Translations under genes and position numbers: made by a program
The notes under the pieces: generated by a model
Databases searched by the model: none
What the model was told of the DNA's origin: nothing
The model's input: the letters and a program-made list of their open reading frames with translations, nothing else
Assembly (NCBI GenBank): GCA_016281605.1
Contig: JAEEJA010000095.1
Location: 62,001-126,000, forward strand
Reading direction: 5' to 3'
From: Lachnospiraceae bacterium
GTDB taxonomy: Bacteria > Bacillota > Clostridia > Lachnospirales > Lachnospiraceae
Length of the DNA: 64,000 nucleotides
In this document: positions 29,950 through 39,721 of the stretch, piece after piece
Position numbering within the stretch: position 1 is the stretch's first letter
Layout: each line of letters starts with the position of its first letter

Positions 29950-30190
29950 ATTAACCTTACCTCCATATTTGGCGAATACGTCCTTCGCTTTTTATATTAA
30001 CCTCCATGCCGAGCACAAATAGCTAAACAACCTCTGGTTGTTTGTGAAGGAATCATCGCATCAGCGTGATTTTTCGCACTACTATCTTCTGTCGTCATCA
30101 GTCCGACAAATAAACTCCTATAATCAGTCAAATATCTTTATCAATAGTAACATAATCAAGGTTAATATGCAATAATCAGGTCTGTTTTAT

Positions 30191-30219
30191 TTGACAAAAT
30201 TACAAAAGAGGTCTATTAT
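30191..30219 (+). promoter_or_regulatory. Sigma-A promoter upstream of the PAP2 gene
   Basis: TTGACA-N17-TATTAT. Confidence 0.75.
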
Positions 30220-30268
30220 AGCAAAAGATTTATTCTATTTATTTCAAATATAAACTACGGAGGTCATC

Positions 30269-30838
30269 ATGGAAGCTATCTTTAATTTTGACAGGACAAT
30301 ACTGCTTTTTTTTCAAGATAATATAAGAACAGAAAAGTTAACTAAGTTTTTTACACCCATAACAAGTACGGGCAACTGGGGAATGCTCCCAATATTTGTA
30401 GCCATAGTTCTTCTTATGTCGGTTGCATACAGAAAAACAGGAATTATGTGTGCCATTGGACTTATCACACAATCCCTGACTGTAAATCTACTTATAAAAC
30501 CTTTGGTAAACAGAGCCAGACCTTATGAGGTGATTGATGGACTGACTTCAGTTATAGGACCCATGTCCGACAAATCATTTCCCTCCGGACACTCCTGTGC
30601 TGCTTTTTTAATAGCAGTCATCCTTTATAATAACGTTCCCAAAAAATACGGAATCTTCTCACTTGTTATAGCTTGCCTTATCGCTATATCACGTATATAC
30701 ATGGGCGTTCATTATCCCACAGATGTTATATGCGGTGCTCTCATCGGTATAATCATAGGCATTACAGTATCAAAGCTTTACCCTAAGGCTGAAGCCTACT
30801 TTAAAAAAGATAAAAAAGCTACGAAGGAAAATGAATAA
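30269..30838 (+). CDS. PAP2-family phosphatase
   Basis: KPLVNRARPYEV, SFPSGHSCAAFLIA, SRIYMGVHYPTDVICGALIG. Confidence 0.92.
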   Translation: MEAIFNFDRTILLFFQDNIRTEKLTKFFTPITSTGNWGMLPIFVAIVLLMSVAYRKTGIMCAIGLITQSLTVNLLIKPLVNRARPYEVIDGLTSVIGPMSDKSFPSGHSCAAFLIAVILYNNVPKKYGIFSLVIACLIAISRIYMGVHYPTDVICGALIGIIIGITVSKLYPKAEAYFKKDKKATKENE

Positions 30839-32296
30839 TTATCTTAATATAACCTGCTTATACTTATCGTAAGCAGCTTCCCAGAGCCCTGTATCGCAGG
30901 GCTCATATACTTTACTCCCGAAAGAATCGATGAGTATCCTGCTTTTATCATCTTCTGAATTATACTCTCCGACGGCTTTTAACTGCTGCATGATATTTCC
31001 TGCTGCTGTCGCTTCCGAAGCTCCTGTTATAACAGGCACTCCAAGGGCATTGGCAGTGAATTGGCAAAGCACCTTGTTATTGATGCCTCCGCCAATCATG
31101 TATACCTTCTCTTCCCAGTGTATGTAAGGCTTAAATGAGTCATAGACCTGACGATACTTCATAGCAAGGCTTGTAAGCACCGTAGATATAAGCTCCGCGT
31201 CACTCTCAGGCACTTTCTGTCCGGTTTCTTTACAATAATTCCTTATCTTCTCAGGATAATTACCCTCTTGCATATAATCATCCGGATTTATAAAAGACTC
31301 ACTTATTCCTTGGCTTTGGGCCATATCTGCAAGAGTAGCAAATTCATAATCTTTTCCTGCATCCTTAAAGTTGCGGCGTAGCTGCTGAACTATCCAAAGC
31401 CCTATGATATTTACGGTAGGGCGATACCCTCCATCGTAGGTACCTTCATTTGAAATCTTATCTTTTATAACCTGTTCTCCCGTAAGCATATTCTCAGTTG
31501 ATATTCCCATAAGAGACCATGTTCCACTGGATAAAAATGTGTACTCCTTCTCGCTTGATGGAACCGCTGAGCATGCACAGGCTGTATCATGTCCTGAAAC
31601 AGTGATTACCTTTGTATCTTTAAATCCATAAGCCGAAGCTATGTCGGATGTTAGATTACCTGCAACTCTGCCGCTGAAAACAACCTCAGGAAATATGTTT
31701 TTTGAAAAATCCAGTGCATTTATAATACTATCAGACCACCTGGAAGTTTTCATATCAAGCAACTGTGAAGTGGATGCTATAGAGTACTCTGCAGCTATAT
31801 CTCCACAAAAAAGAAAAGCAAAGAGATTTGGCATAAAAAGCACCTTATCTATGGCTTCAAACTGATAAGGAAAATGCTTTCTGATATAGTAAAGCTTGTA
31901 GACCGTATTGTAAGCAAGACTCGCAATACCGGTATTCTCAAACATCTTCTTTTCTCCGCCACAAAGATTTAAAACTTCTTCCATATTGGTGTCATCAAGT
32001 CCTGCATCCCTATAGCTTAATGGCATATTAATAAGATTTTTGCTTTTATCTATAAGACCACAATCGACACCCCAAGTGTCAAAAGCCATTCCGGACAGGT
32101 CCTTAGGACACTTTGAAAGAGTTTCCTTCATTGCTTCATAAAGGTAAAGAGCATCCCAATAAGCATGACCATTAAGAGTCGTAAAATTATGCGGAAATCT
32201 GTGAATTTCCTTGAGATTCAGTTTTTCCCCATCAAAACTTCCAAGTATACCTCGTCCGCTGCTCGCTCCAAGATCAAAAGCCAATACATTTTTCAT
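30839..32296 (-). CDS. rhaB: Rhamnulokinase (FGGY family)
   Basis: LAFDLGASSGRGILGSFDGEKL, GMAFDTWGVDCGLID, SGHDTACACSAVPS, FLSSGTWSLMG, VYMIGGGINNKVLCQFTANALGVPVITGASEATAAGN. Confidence 0.9.
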   Translation of the reverse strand: MKNVLAFDLGASSGRGILGSFDGEKLNLKEIHRFPHNFTTLNGHAYWDALYLYEAMKETLSKCPKDLSGMAFDTWGVDCGLIDKSKNLINMPLSYRDAGLDDTNMEEVLNLCGGEKKMFENTGIASLAYNTVYKLYYIRKHFPYQFEAIDKVLFMPNLFAFLFCGDIAAEYSIASTSQLLDMKTSRWSDSIINALDFSKNIFPEVVFSGRVAGNLTSDIASAYGFKDTKVITVSGHDTACACSAVPSSEKEYTFLSSGTWSLMGISTENMLTGEQVIKDKISNEGTYDGGYRPTVNIIGLWIVQQLRRNFKDAGKDYEFATLADMAQSQGISESFINPDDYMQEGNYPEKIRNYCKETGQKVPESDAELISTVLTSLAMKYRQVYDSFKPYIHWEEKVYMIGGGINNKVLCQFTANALGVPVITGASEATAAGNIMQQLKAVGEYNSEDDKSRILIDSFGSKVYEPCDTGLWEAAYDKYKQVILR

Positions 32297-32317
32297 TGCG
32301 CTACCATCTCCCGTTTT

Positions 32318-33058
32318 TTATTTAGGTTCATAAAGAAAAGCAGGCATAAGCTCCAACTTAAAAAGATTTGCTGCATGTCTTCTGTCTATGTTTTCTTTAA
32401 TCTCCTCATCCTCACAAATGCCTTCTCTTATGTACTTATCGAGAGTAGCATAAGAAAATCCAAGATTATCTTCATCTGTTTTATCTGTAAGTCCGTCAAT
32501 CGGAACTTTATCTACAAGTACATCCGGAAGACCCAGTTCGCGACCTATAGCCTTTACTTCTGTAACGGTCAGGCGTGAAAGGGGGCTAAAATCACCTGCT
32601 CCGTCTCCATACCTGGTTGCGTATCCCACCCAGTCCTCTGAAAGATTGCAAGTATTGGCTACTCTTCCATTATTACTCTGACTTACTGCATATACTGTTG
32701 CCATGCGGATTCTGGCAGGAAGATTTATATTGGTCTGCTCTTTAGCAGTTACTCCTGCTTCTTCCATGGCGCTTAAAACTCCATCACAAGCCTTTGCTAT
32801 ATTTATCTCATAATTTTTAATACCAAGGTGATTTACTAAAAGTCTGGACATATCAATATCAACTTGCTCTCCTCTAGGCATGAGAACACCGATTACTCTG
32901 TCTGCTCCTAAGGCTTCTTTGCAAAGAGCTGCTACGACAGAACTATCCTTTCCTCCCGATATACCAACAACTGCATTGCAACCCGGACCGTTCTTTTCAA
33001 AAAAATCTCTTATCCACTCAACTATTTCATCCTTTACCTTCTTTGCATCAAATGACAT
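32318..33058 (-). CDS. nadE: NAD+ synthase, ammonia-dependent type (single domain)
   Basis: AVVGISGGKDSSVVAALCKEALG, NTCNLSEDWVGYATRYGDGAGDFSPLSRLTVTEV, DKVPIDGLTDKTDEDNLGFSY. Confidence 0.93.
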   Translation of the reverse strand: MSFDAKKVKDEIVEWIRDFFEKNGPGCNAVVGISGGKDSSVVAALCKEALGADRVIGVLMPRGEQVDIDMSRLLVNHLGIKNYEINIAKACDGVLSAMEEAGVTAKEQTNINLPARIRMATVYAVSQSNNGRVANTCNLSEDWVGYATRYGDGAGDFSPLSRLTVTEVKAIGRELGLPDVLVDKVPIDGLTDKTDEDNLGFSYATLDKYIREGICEDEEIKENIDRRHAANLFKLELMPAFLYEPK

Positions 33059-33148
33059 ATCTGCCTCCGTTTCTTTATAAAAAAATCAGAACTGATTTTC
33101 AAGTATCATGATTTGCTCACACTACTTTGACTCTGACAACTTAACAGC

Positions 33149-34066
33149 TTATATTTCCTTGCTTACAGGGGGATTTGCTCTGAAATCAGTATATGCCGCA
33201 TTGTAATTCGCATTAAAATCTCTGGATTCAGCAAAAAGCGGATCGTAGAGCCTGCCCTCTATATCAGTCCAAGCGTGAGCAGTATCACAACATACCTTTA
33301 CAGGATCGTATCCACACTCTTTAGCAAAAAATGCAAGAGCTGCACTGAAGGATACACAGCATCCCATATGGTTTTCAAAACAATCATTTGCAAAGACTAT
33401 TTCCCAATCTTCGGGATTGGAAACCTTCGCTTCCTCATAAGTCCTATAACGATTATATCCAAGAGCTTCAACCCACTTAAAGCACTTATAAAGCCTATCT
33501 TCTCTGCTCTCTGTAGGTTTTGAAACTGAATTCATGATTTTCCTTGCAGTTATAAGAGTCTTAATCTTAGAGACACTGTAATCCGTTTCCTTTGCAATAC
33601 CATTTTTCTTTATTTTTATACCATCGCTTTTCTTGTTAAAAAGCATTTTTCCTGTTTTTCTATCAAAGAAATAATAGTGCCCAAGTACGGTTCTCCATCC
33701 TCTGGACAAGACACCGGACTTCTCTGCTCTGTAAACGTTTTTCTTGTAAGTAAAGAATTTTTCCTTTACTATTACCCCATCCTTGTTTTTAAAGAAAAGC
33801 TCTCCGTTCTTTTTCTTTATCTTTCCTTCAACTCTTTTGGTTTCTACAAGACCATTATCCTTCCAGATAGTCTTTCCAGGCGGAGTGTCATCCACTTCTT
33901 CTTCTGTTTTATCATCAGAAACAGCTGCATCTGTAGCAACCTTTGCCTTTATAACTTCTTCTTGAATCGCCTCTTTAGGGCTTTCCATGGTACATAAGCC
34001 GTAAAGCAGTGCAACAACTGCTATTATAAATATTGCGGGAATTCCCTTTCTTATTAGAAAATCCAT
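33149..34066 (-). CDS. Exported transglutaminase-like protein
   Basis: N-terminal TM; candidate Cys-His-Asp triad: GCCVSFSAALAFFAKECGYDPVKV..DTAHAWTDIEGRLYDPLFAES. Confidence 0.65.
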   Translation of the reverse strand: MDFLIRKGIPAIFIIAVVALLYGLCTMESPKEAIQEEVIKAKVATDAAVSDDKTEEEVDDTPPGKTIWKDNGLVETKRVEGKIKKKNGELFFKNKDGVIVKEKFFTYKKNVYRAEKSGVLSRGWRTVLGHYYFFDRKTGKMLFNKKSDGIKIKKNGIAKETDYSVSKIKTLITARKIMNSVSKPTESREDRLYKCFKWVEALGYNRYRTYEEAKVSNPEDWEIVFANDCFENHMGCCVSFSAALAFFAKECGYDPVKVCCDTAHAWTDIEGRLYDPLFAESRDFNANYNAAYTDFRANPPVSKEI

Positions 34067-34240
34067 AGTGTCACCTCTTTATTTAAGTTAATTCAAAGTG
34101 ATTATGTCACGATATGATGCCAATGTCAAGGCACTAGATGTAGATGTAAAGGTTCAATATATCTCTTGCTTTATAAATAATATAGGAGTATAGTATTTAC
34201 ATGCATGTAAATTAAGACAACTCGAAAGGAACCTAAAAAC

Positions 34241-35521
34241 ATGAAAGTGATGGCCATCTTTTTTCTTTCAATTGTCGCCACTGTGATGCTTTTTACAGCA
34301 TGTTCGGAAGACGACAGAAGCAGCAGTGTAGGTGTGGAAGCAAATGGAAAATCGATAAATAATAAAACAGGTACCGAACTCGGAGCTCAACAAAATATAA
34401 TGGATGTTGTAACAGAGGCGGCTGTAGTTTACAAAAGTAAGGTTGTTGAAAATCTTGCAAAGCACAACAAATGCAATCTTCATGTAGGTGAGTATACAAC
34501 TCTTCCCTGTGCCAATATCGGTAAAGCTTTTAAATCAATGAATGAAAATATCGTTCACGTAAGCGATTCCGGAAAAATATATGCGAAAAAAAGTGGTAAA
34601 ACTAAAGTAATTTCAAGAGACGCCAAAGGAAAATACTACAAATATAAGATTAAAGTGCTAAAAAAAGGCTTTATTTACTATAATTACACTATCATGAAGG
34701 GTGAGAAGCTCGACTTAAGACTTGGTTTTACCAATAAGTTAAAGCACATGAAGTGGTCTTCTAACAACCCAAGTGTTGCAAGCGTTAAGAAGTACGGCCT
34801 TGTAAAAGCAAAAAAAATAGGCAAAGTTACTCTAACAGGAAAGAAAAATAAAAGAAGATATTTCTTAAGACTTACTGTTAAGAAAAAGCCAAAAAGCATT
34901 ATCTATCTTACCTTTGATGACGGACCGAGTCCTAATTGTACGCCGAAAATTCTTGATATACTTAGGAAGTATCATGTAAAGGCTACATTTTTTGAGCTTA
35001 GACCCGCAAGCACCGATTATCATATAACAAAGCGAGTAATACGTGAGGGTCACACACTTGCTCTTCACGGATATTCACATCATTATGAACAGATATACCG
35101 CTCCAAAAAGATATATCGTAAAAATCTTGACGACCTACAGAAGCTCTTCTTTAAGCAATTCGGTGTATGGTGCACAGTATCCCGTTTTCCGGGTGGTTCA
35201 TCCAATACCGTAAGTCGCTTTAACAGAGGTATAATGACAAAAATTACCAAAAAGATACATGACTGGAGATACCACTACTTTGATTGGAATATATCTTCGG
35301 GAGATGCCGGCCTCACTACCTCAACTAAGGTAGTTTACCGTAATGTTACAAGCTGTTTAAGAGAGGGCCAGGAAAATGTGGTTCTCATGCACGATGCTCC
35401 AACTAAGATGTTTACTGTAAATGCTCTAGAGGACATCATAAAGTACGGTAAAAAACACGGGTTTAAATTCAGAGCCATAACCGCAGCTACGAAGGAAGTT
35501 CATCATAATGTAAATAATTAA
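34241..35521 (+). CDS. Lipoprotein with Ig-like (Big2) domain and polysaccharide deacetylase domain
   Basis: Lipobox LFTAC; IYLTFDDGPSPNCTPKILDILRKYHVKATFF, HTLALHGYSHHYEQIY, FPGGSSNT; upstream Big2-like segments. Confidence 0.88.
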   Translation: MKVMAIFFLSIVATVMLFTACSEDDRSSSVGVEANGKSINNKTGTELGAQQNIMDVVTEAAVVYKSKVVENLAKHNKCNLHVGEYTTLPCANIGKAFKSMNENIVHVSDSGKIYAKKSGKTKVISRDAKGKYYKYKIKVLKKGFIYYNYTIMKGEKLDLRLGFTNKLKHMKWSSNNPSVASVKKYGLVKAKKIGKVTLTGKKNKRRYFLRLTVKKKPKSIIYLTFDDGPSPNCTPKILDILRKYHVKATFFELRPASTDYHITKRVIREGHTLALHGYSHHYEQIYRSKKIYRKNLDDLQKLFFKQFGVWCTVSRFPGGSSNTVSRFNRGIMTKITKKIHDWRYHYFDWNISSGDAGLTTSTKVVYRNVTSCLREGQENVVLMHDAPTKMFTVNALEDIIKYGKKHGFKFRAITAATKEVHHNVNN

Positions 35522-35522
35522 A

Positions 35523-35572
35523 AAACAGGCAGTTTTCTGTAATCATTTAAGAAAACTGCCTGTTTTTATTTC
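35523..35572. terminator. Intrinsic terminator between convergent genes
   Basis: AAAACAGGCAGTTTTCT...AGAAAACTGCCTGTTTTT. Confidence 0.9.
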
Positions 35573-35591
35573 TTTTATTAATATATTTTTA

Positions 35592-37535
35592 CTACTTTAA
35601 CTCAAGTGCATTTTCAAGGCAATTAAGCCATGTTCTTCCGTTACCGCGTCTTACATCAAGAGAATTAATTGCTACTCCGTAAACTGTCTTAACATCATCT
35701 CCTGCATTTGCGCTTTCTGATTCCACAAGAGAACCCAGATCGCTTATTACATAAAGTTTTCCATCTGCTTCACCCAGGTACATCATCTCATGAGAAGAGA
35801 AAATCAGTATAGTGCCCGGCATACATGTCCTTATGTAATCAGTCTTTTCTTCATCAGTTTTGCCGCTTATATTTGTTACATATCCCGGTACGCGAGCCTG
35901 CCATGTAGTATTTCTCGGAAGGTCAAATCCAAAGCACTTGTATATCTGTCTCATGTAAAGAGAGCAATCCATAGCGTCAAGCATTCCACCCCAACCGTAT
36001 CTGTCTCCAAGACATGTAAAAGCAGTTTCAAGCACATTTCTCTCAGTATAGTCAAGGTAACCTGCATTTACTTTTGCATTCATAGGTATGAGTGCATAAG
36101 CCTTAACAAGCTTTCCTTCATCATCTCTTGCAGGAACATAAACCACATGATTATACCATGTATTTCTCTCTCCTATATTAGCAGGAATGTTATCAGAAGA
36201 GACTATCGGAAGGGTTGTTCCTAAGTAAAGCTCAAGCTTTGAGGATTCGGGATATGAGATAGAAGCATCTAAGGTAATGTGATTTGTGTTAACCACAAGT
36301 GTTTCTTTATCCGGTGTATTCCACATGGAAAGCCATGTTTCCTTATCATCACAGATTGCAATATCCTCTGTGGCAACCCATCCTGAGCAATAAGAACATA
36401 TCCCAAAAGCAAACTTCCCATCTGCTGTAATAGCGCTTACTATCATAGGATCATTTATATTTAATCCTGTGTTCATAAACTCATCATCAGGATCTGTGGC
36501 GCTCCAGCCTACGCAATCTGCCGTAGGGATACTTCTCATACCTGTCCTTTTTACAACAAGGGCAAGCTTTCTTGTGGTAAATCCGGTAGTATCAGCATTT
36601 GATACATTGTCAAAAATATCATCAAAGTAATCGTTTGTATCGACAGCTTTACCCTCAACATACATTGTTTTTCCTCTGCCGATAACATAGTCATCACGAA
36701 CACTTATAAGGTCATTTTTAAGTGTTGTCTTCATAGATTCTGCATTGAAATTATCTATATTGAAATTTTTAAGATCATATGTATTGGTAGATGCATCCTT
36801 GTAAACAGACTCATTTATTTCTTTTATCTGCTCAGCAGTCATGATTACATCATCCGCAGTTTCTGACTTATCAGCCCAGAATTTTGCATTTGTCATAGCG
36901 TATGTAACATCTCCCTGAAATAGTACGTTATCATTTGGCGAAAGAGTCGGAGTTGAAGTTGGAGTGACCGTAGGAGTTACAGTAGGTTTCTCTGCTGGGT
37001 CTGTATCCGGTGTCTTGGTTGGCTCGGTAGGTGGTGTTACAGCCGGAGAAGTGGTTGGTTCGTGAGAAGGATCTGCAACGGGTTCGTTAGTTTTTTGATC
37101 TTCAGGTCTTCCAGCCGGTGGAAATGAAACGACAACATATACTGTAATTGCAGGTATAGTTGACGGTACAGAAACAGCAGGAGTAGTGGCAGGACTGGCT
37201 ACCTTACCTTCTATCACCTTAACTTTGGTTTTAAGCTTGATTTTTTTATTATCTTTGGTTGTTATAGTTACCTTAATCTTAGTACTACCAACTGACTTAG
37301 CTGTTACTTTTCCCTTTTTCGAAACAGCAGCAACCTTTGGTTTTGAGCTTTTCCACTTTGTCTTAAGACCGGAAGCTTTTTTTACTTTAAGTTTTACGGT
37401 TTCACCAACTTCTAAGGTTACTTTGGTTTTATTGAGCTTTGGTTTGCTTTCAGCTTTTACTGTATCTGTTGGTAAACATGTTACAGTGAGAGCTAAAGCA
37501 AGTATAGATGCTATTATTTTTTTTGTGTTTTTCAT
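35592..37535 (-). CDS. Secreted Big2-domain protein with Pro/Thr linker and NlpC/P60-like C-terminal domain
   Basis: Signal peptide; Big2 (KVTLEVGETVKLKVKKASGLKTKWKSSKPKVAAVSKKGKVTAKSVGSTKIKVT); PT-rich linker; GDRYGWGGMLDAMDCSLYMRQIYKCFGFDLPRNTTWQ. Confidence 0.82.
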   Translation of the reverse strand: MKNTKKIIASILALALTVTCLPTDTVKAESKPKLNKTKVTLEVGETVKLKVKKASGLKTKWKSSKPKVAAVSKKGKVTAKSVGSTKIKVTITTKDNKKIKLKTKVKVIEGKVASPATTPAVSVPSTIPAITVYVVVSFPPAGRPEDQKTNEPVADPSHEPTTSPAVTPPTEPTKTPDTDPAEKPTVTPTVTPTSTPTLSPNDNVLFQGDVTYAMTNAKFWADKSETADDVIMTAEQIKEINESVYKDASTNTYDLKNFNIDNFNAESMKTTLKNDLISVRDDYVIGRGKTMYVEGKAVDTNDYFDDIFDNVSNADTTGFTTRKLALVVKRTGMRSIPTADCVGWSATDPDDEFMNTGLNINDPMIVSAITADGKFAFGICSYCSGWVATEDIAICDDKETWLSMWNTPDKETLVVNTNHITLDASISYPESSKLELYLGTTLPIVSSDNIPANIGERNTWYNHVVYVPARDDEGKLVKAYALIPMNAKVNAGYLDYTERNVLETAFTCLGDRYGWGGMLDAMDCSLYMRQIYKCFGFDLPRNTTWQARVPGYVTNISGKTDEEKTDYIRTCMPGTILIFSSHEMMYLGEADGKLYVISDLGSLVESESANAGDDVKTVYGVAINSLDVRRGNGRTWLNCLENALELK

Positions 37536-37565
37536 GCATGAACCTCCTTTTTATCACATATTTGA

Positions 37566-39392
37566 TTAGTTTTTCTTTCTGTCAGCGTAGACAGGATTGT
37601 CCTTATGAAGCTCTACAAAATCTGCAAGTGTCTGCTTAGAAGCCTCGACTCTTGCCTTTGCATTTTCTATATCAATTTTTATAACCTTATCATAGCCAAG
37701 ACCCTTTACTGTATCCTGCATATCTTTAAGAAGTGAGTTGAATTCTGCTTCATCCTTAGCAAATACCATTTTCCATGAATTGTCAACTATTATTGGCTTA
37801 CATTGATTTCTGATAGCTGTGACTTCAGAGCTTTCTTCTATAGGTGTAAACTGTGTTCCAATCTGTACTGTCAGTGCTTTTTTCTTTCTTAAGAACTGTA
37901 ATGTGGTATCGGAATTGTCGGCATACTTTTTCCAATCCTTATCAAGGGCTGTATTATTCTTTTCGAGAACAGATTCCCACATAGTAGTAAGGTAAGGTTC
38001 ATTTGATTTAGGATCAATATCAACAAATGAAACGGTCTTATAGTTGAGTGCGGAAACTCCTTCGCTCCATTTACCACCGCCCCACTCTTCAGGAATTGTA
38101 ACATCTTCTCCAGAGAATATTTTATCTCCAAGCTCAGTTAATATAGCCTTTCCGTAGTTCATCTCCCATGTAAGTCCTTCAGGACCTGCAGCACCATTAG
38201 ATGCGCCTGCTGTTTCTACACCTTCCGGAGAGTAGAGCCAATCGATAAAGTCAGCAAGTCTCTGTGGATCTTCTGCTTTGCACCCTACAGCTATACATGT
38301 ATTTGCGTTACCCTGTGAATAGCAACCATTAGTAAGGCAATTTGAATCATTTATAAAGAGAGGCATGTAACCTTTGCCTTCTTCACCATGCTCAACTGAA
38401 TTATAAACTGACTTAGACTGATAACTCCATGTTGAGAAAAGTATCTGACCATCTCTGAATTTATTGGAAAGTATATCATAATTCTGAGATGTAGATTCCG
38501 GATCAAGAAGTCCTGCCTGATTACAATCAAAGAGGAACTTTAAGCAACGTACATAAAGTCCGTTTGAATCTGTTATATCCTGTATATCACTTCCGTCTGC
38601 CTTCCAAAGCGAAAATCCCATCTCTTCATATCCATAGAGAGATGCAATATTTTTGGTGGTACACATCATGGCGCCATCCCAATCCTTGAAAAGTGATAGC
38701 CCGTATGTTTTCTTGCCTGATTCACTTTTTGGACACTTCTTCTGCATTTCCTTAAGTGCAGGAATTAAATCTTCAAGGGTACCTACTTCAGGGTAGCCTG
38801 CTGCCTTGTAAGCATCCCACCTAACATAAGGAGAAACTATAGGTTCATTACCATCTGCAGGAAGTCTTGGAGAACGTATGGATATCTCACTCGGTATACC
38901 ATAGATTCCCTCAGATACGCTTGTTCCGTTAAACTTTTCTATAGCTGCCTGATATGTTTTTACAACATCCTTATCTGCGAGATATGTTGAAAGGTCTATA
39001 ACAAGACCTGATTTTATAAGATTCTTAAAATCATTTCCTGCACCACCTGTTATAATAAGATCACCTAAGTCACCTGCGGCAGTTCTGCTCTGAAATAGAG
39101 TATCTCCGTTACCGTCTACATTGGGTGCTATGATATTTAGTTCCATGTTGAACTTGTCTCTTACTATCTGAGCAAACCAGCCTGACTGTATACCCTGATA
39201 ATTTGCGAGCGCATCATAAACATCTACAGTTATGAATTTTTCATACTTAGAACCACGGGTTGTCTGACCCTGATTTGTGTTAGTCTGGGTAGTTTCCTTA
39301 TCCTTACCGCAACCTGAAAGCCCTACTGTAAGACCTAAAACGAGAGTCGTAGCAATAAATCTACTACATAAACGCTTAAAAACTTTTCTCAT
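37566..39392 (-). CDS. Extracellular solute-binding lipoprotein (family 1-type, carbohydrate ABC transporter)
   Basis: Lipobox LSGCGKD; periplasmic-binding-protein-like sequence (RTAAGDLGDLIITGG...GSVDWLYSPEGVETAGASNGAAGPEGLTWEMN). No permease or ATPase adjacent. Confidence 0.8.
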   Translation of the reverse strand: MRKVFKRLCSRFIATTLVLGLTVGLSGCGKDKETTQTNTNQGQTTRGSKYEKFITVDVYDALANYQGIQSGWFAQIVRDKFNMELNIIAPNVDGNGDTLFQSRTAAGDLGDLIITGGAGNDFKNLIKSGLVIDLSTYLADKDVVKTYQAAIEKFNGTSVSEGIYGIPSEISIRSPRLPADGNEPIVSPYVRWDAYKAAGYPEVGTLEDLIPALKEMQKKCPKSESGKKTYGLSLFKDWDGAMMCTTKNIASLYGYEEMGFSLWKADGSDIQDITDSNGLYVRCLKFLFDCNQAGLLDPESTSQNYDILSNKFRDGQILFSTWSYQSKSVYNSVEHGEEGKGYMPLFINDSNCLTNGCYSQGNANTCIAVGCKAEDPQRLADFIDWLYSPEGVETAGASNGAAGPEGLTWEMNYGKAILTELGDKIFSGEDVTIPEEWGGGKWSEGVSALNYKTVSFVDIDPKSNEPYLTTMWESVLEKNNTALDKDWKKYADNSDTTLQFLRKKKALTVQIGTQFTPIEESSEVTAIRNQCKPIIVDNSWKMVFAKDEAEFNSLLKDMQDTVKGLGYDKVIKIDIENAKARVEASKQTLADFVELHKDNPVYADRKKN

Positions 39393-39721
39393 AATAATCT
39401 CCATTCCTATAAATAACTAATACTTTTAAATGATTTTTACTTACGCAATCCGTGTCAGTATACACTCGTAATTTTGTAAATGCAAGTTTTTTCTAGATAA
39501 ATTACAAGCATTATAAAATATAGAATTCTACAATTATATTTCTAAATAGTTTTACAAAATCCATAAAAAAGGAAGCCGTCACACTTTTTAGCATAACGAC
39601 TTCCCATGGGAATCTGTTGTATTAATCAAATAAATCAGATTTTACTTTTTTTACTTAAGTCCGGAACTTTTAATGAATCTTTTGTCTTAAAAGGTATGTT
39701 CCACTTGCCTTCAGAGAACTT

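Noticed and set aside
35790-36224. 144-aa plus-strand ORF
   Set aside because: Antisense to the Big2-NlpC/P60 gene; no RBS or family motif.
36930-37190. Pro/Thr-rich repetitive tract considered as a CRISPR or mobile repeat
   Set aside because: It encodes a degenerate TPTxTPTxxP linker within a secreted protein; no regular spacers.
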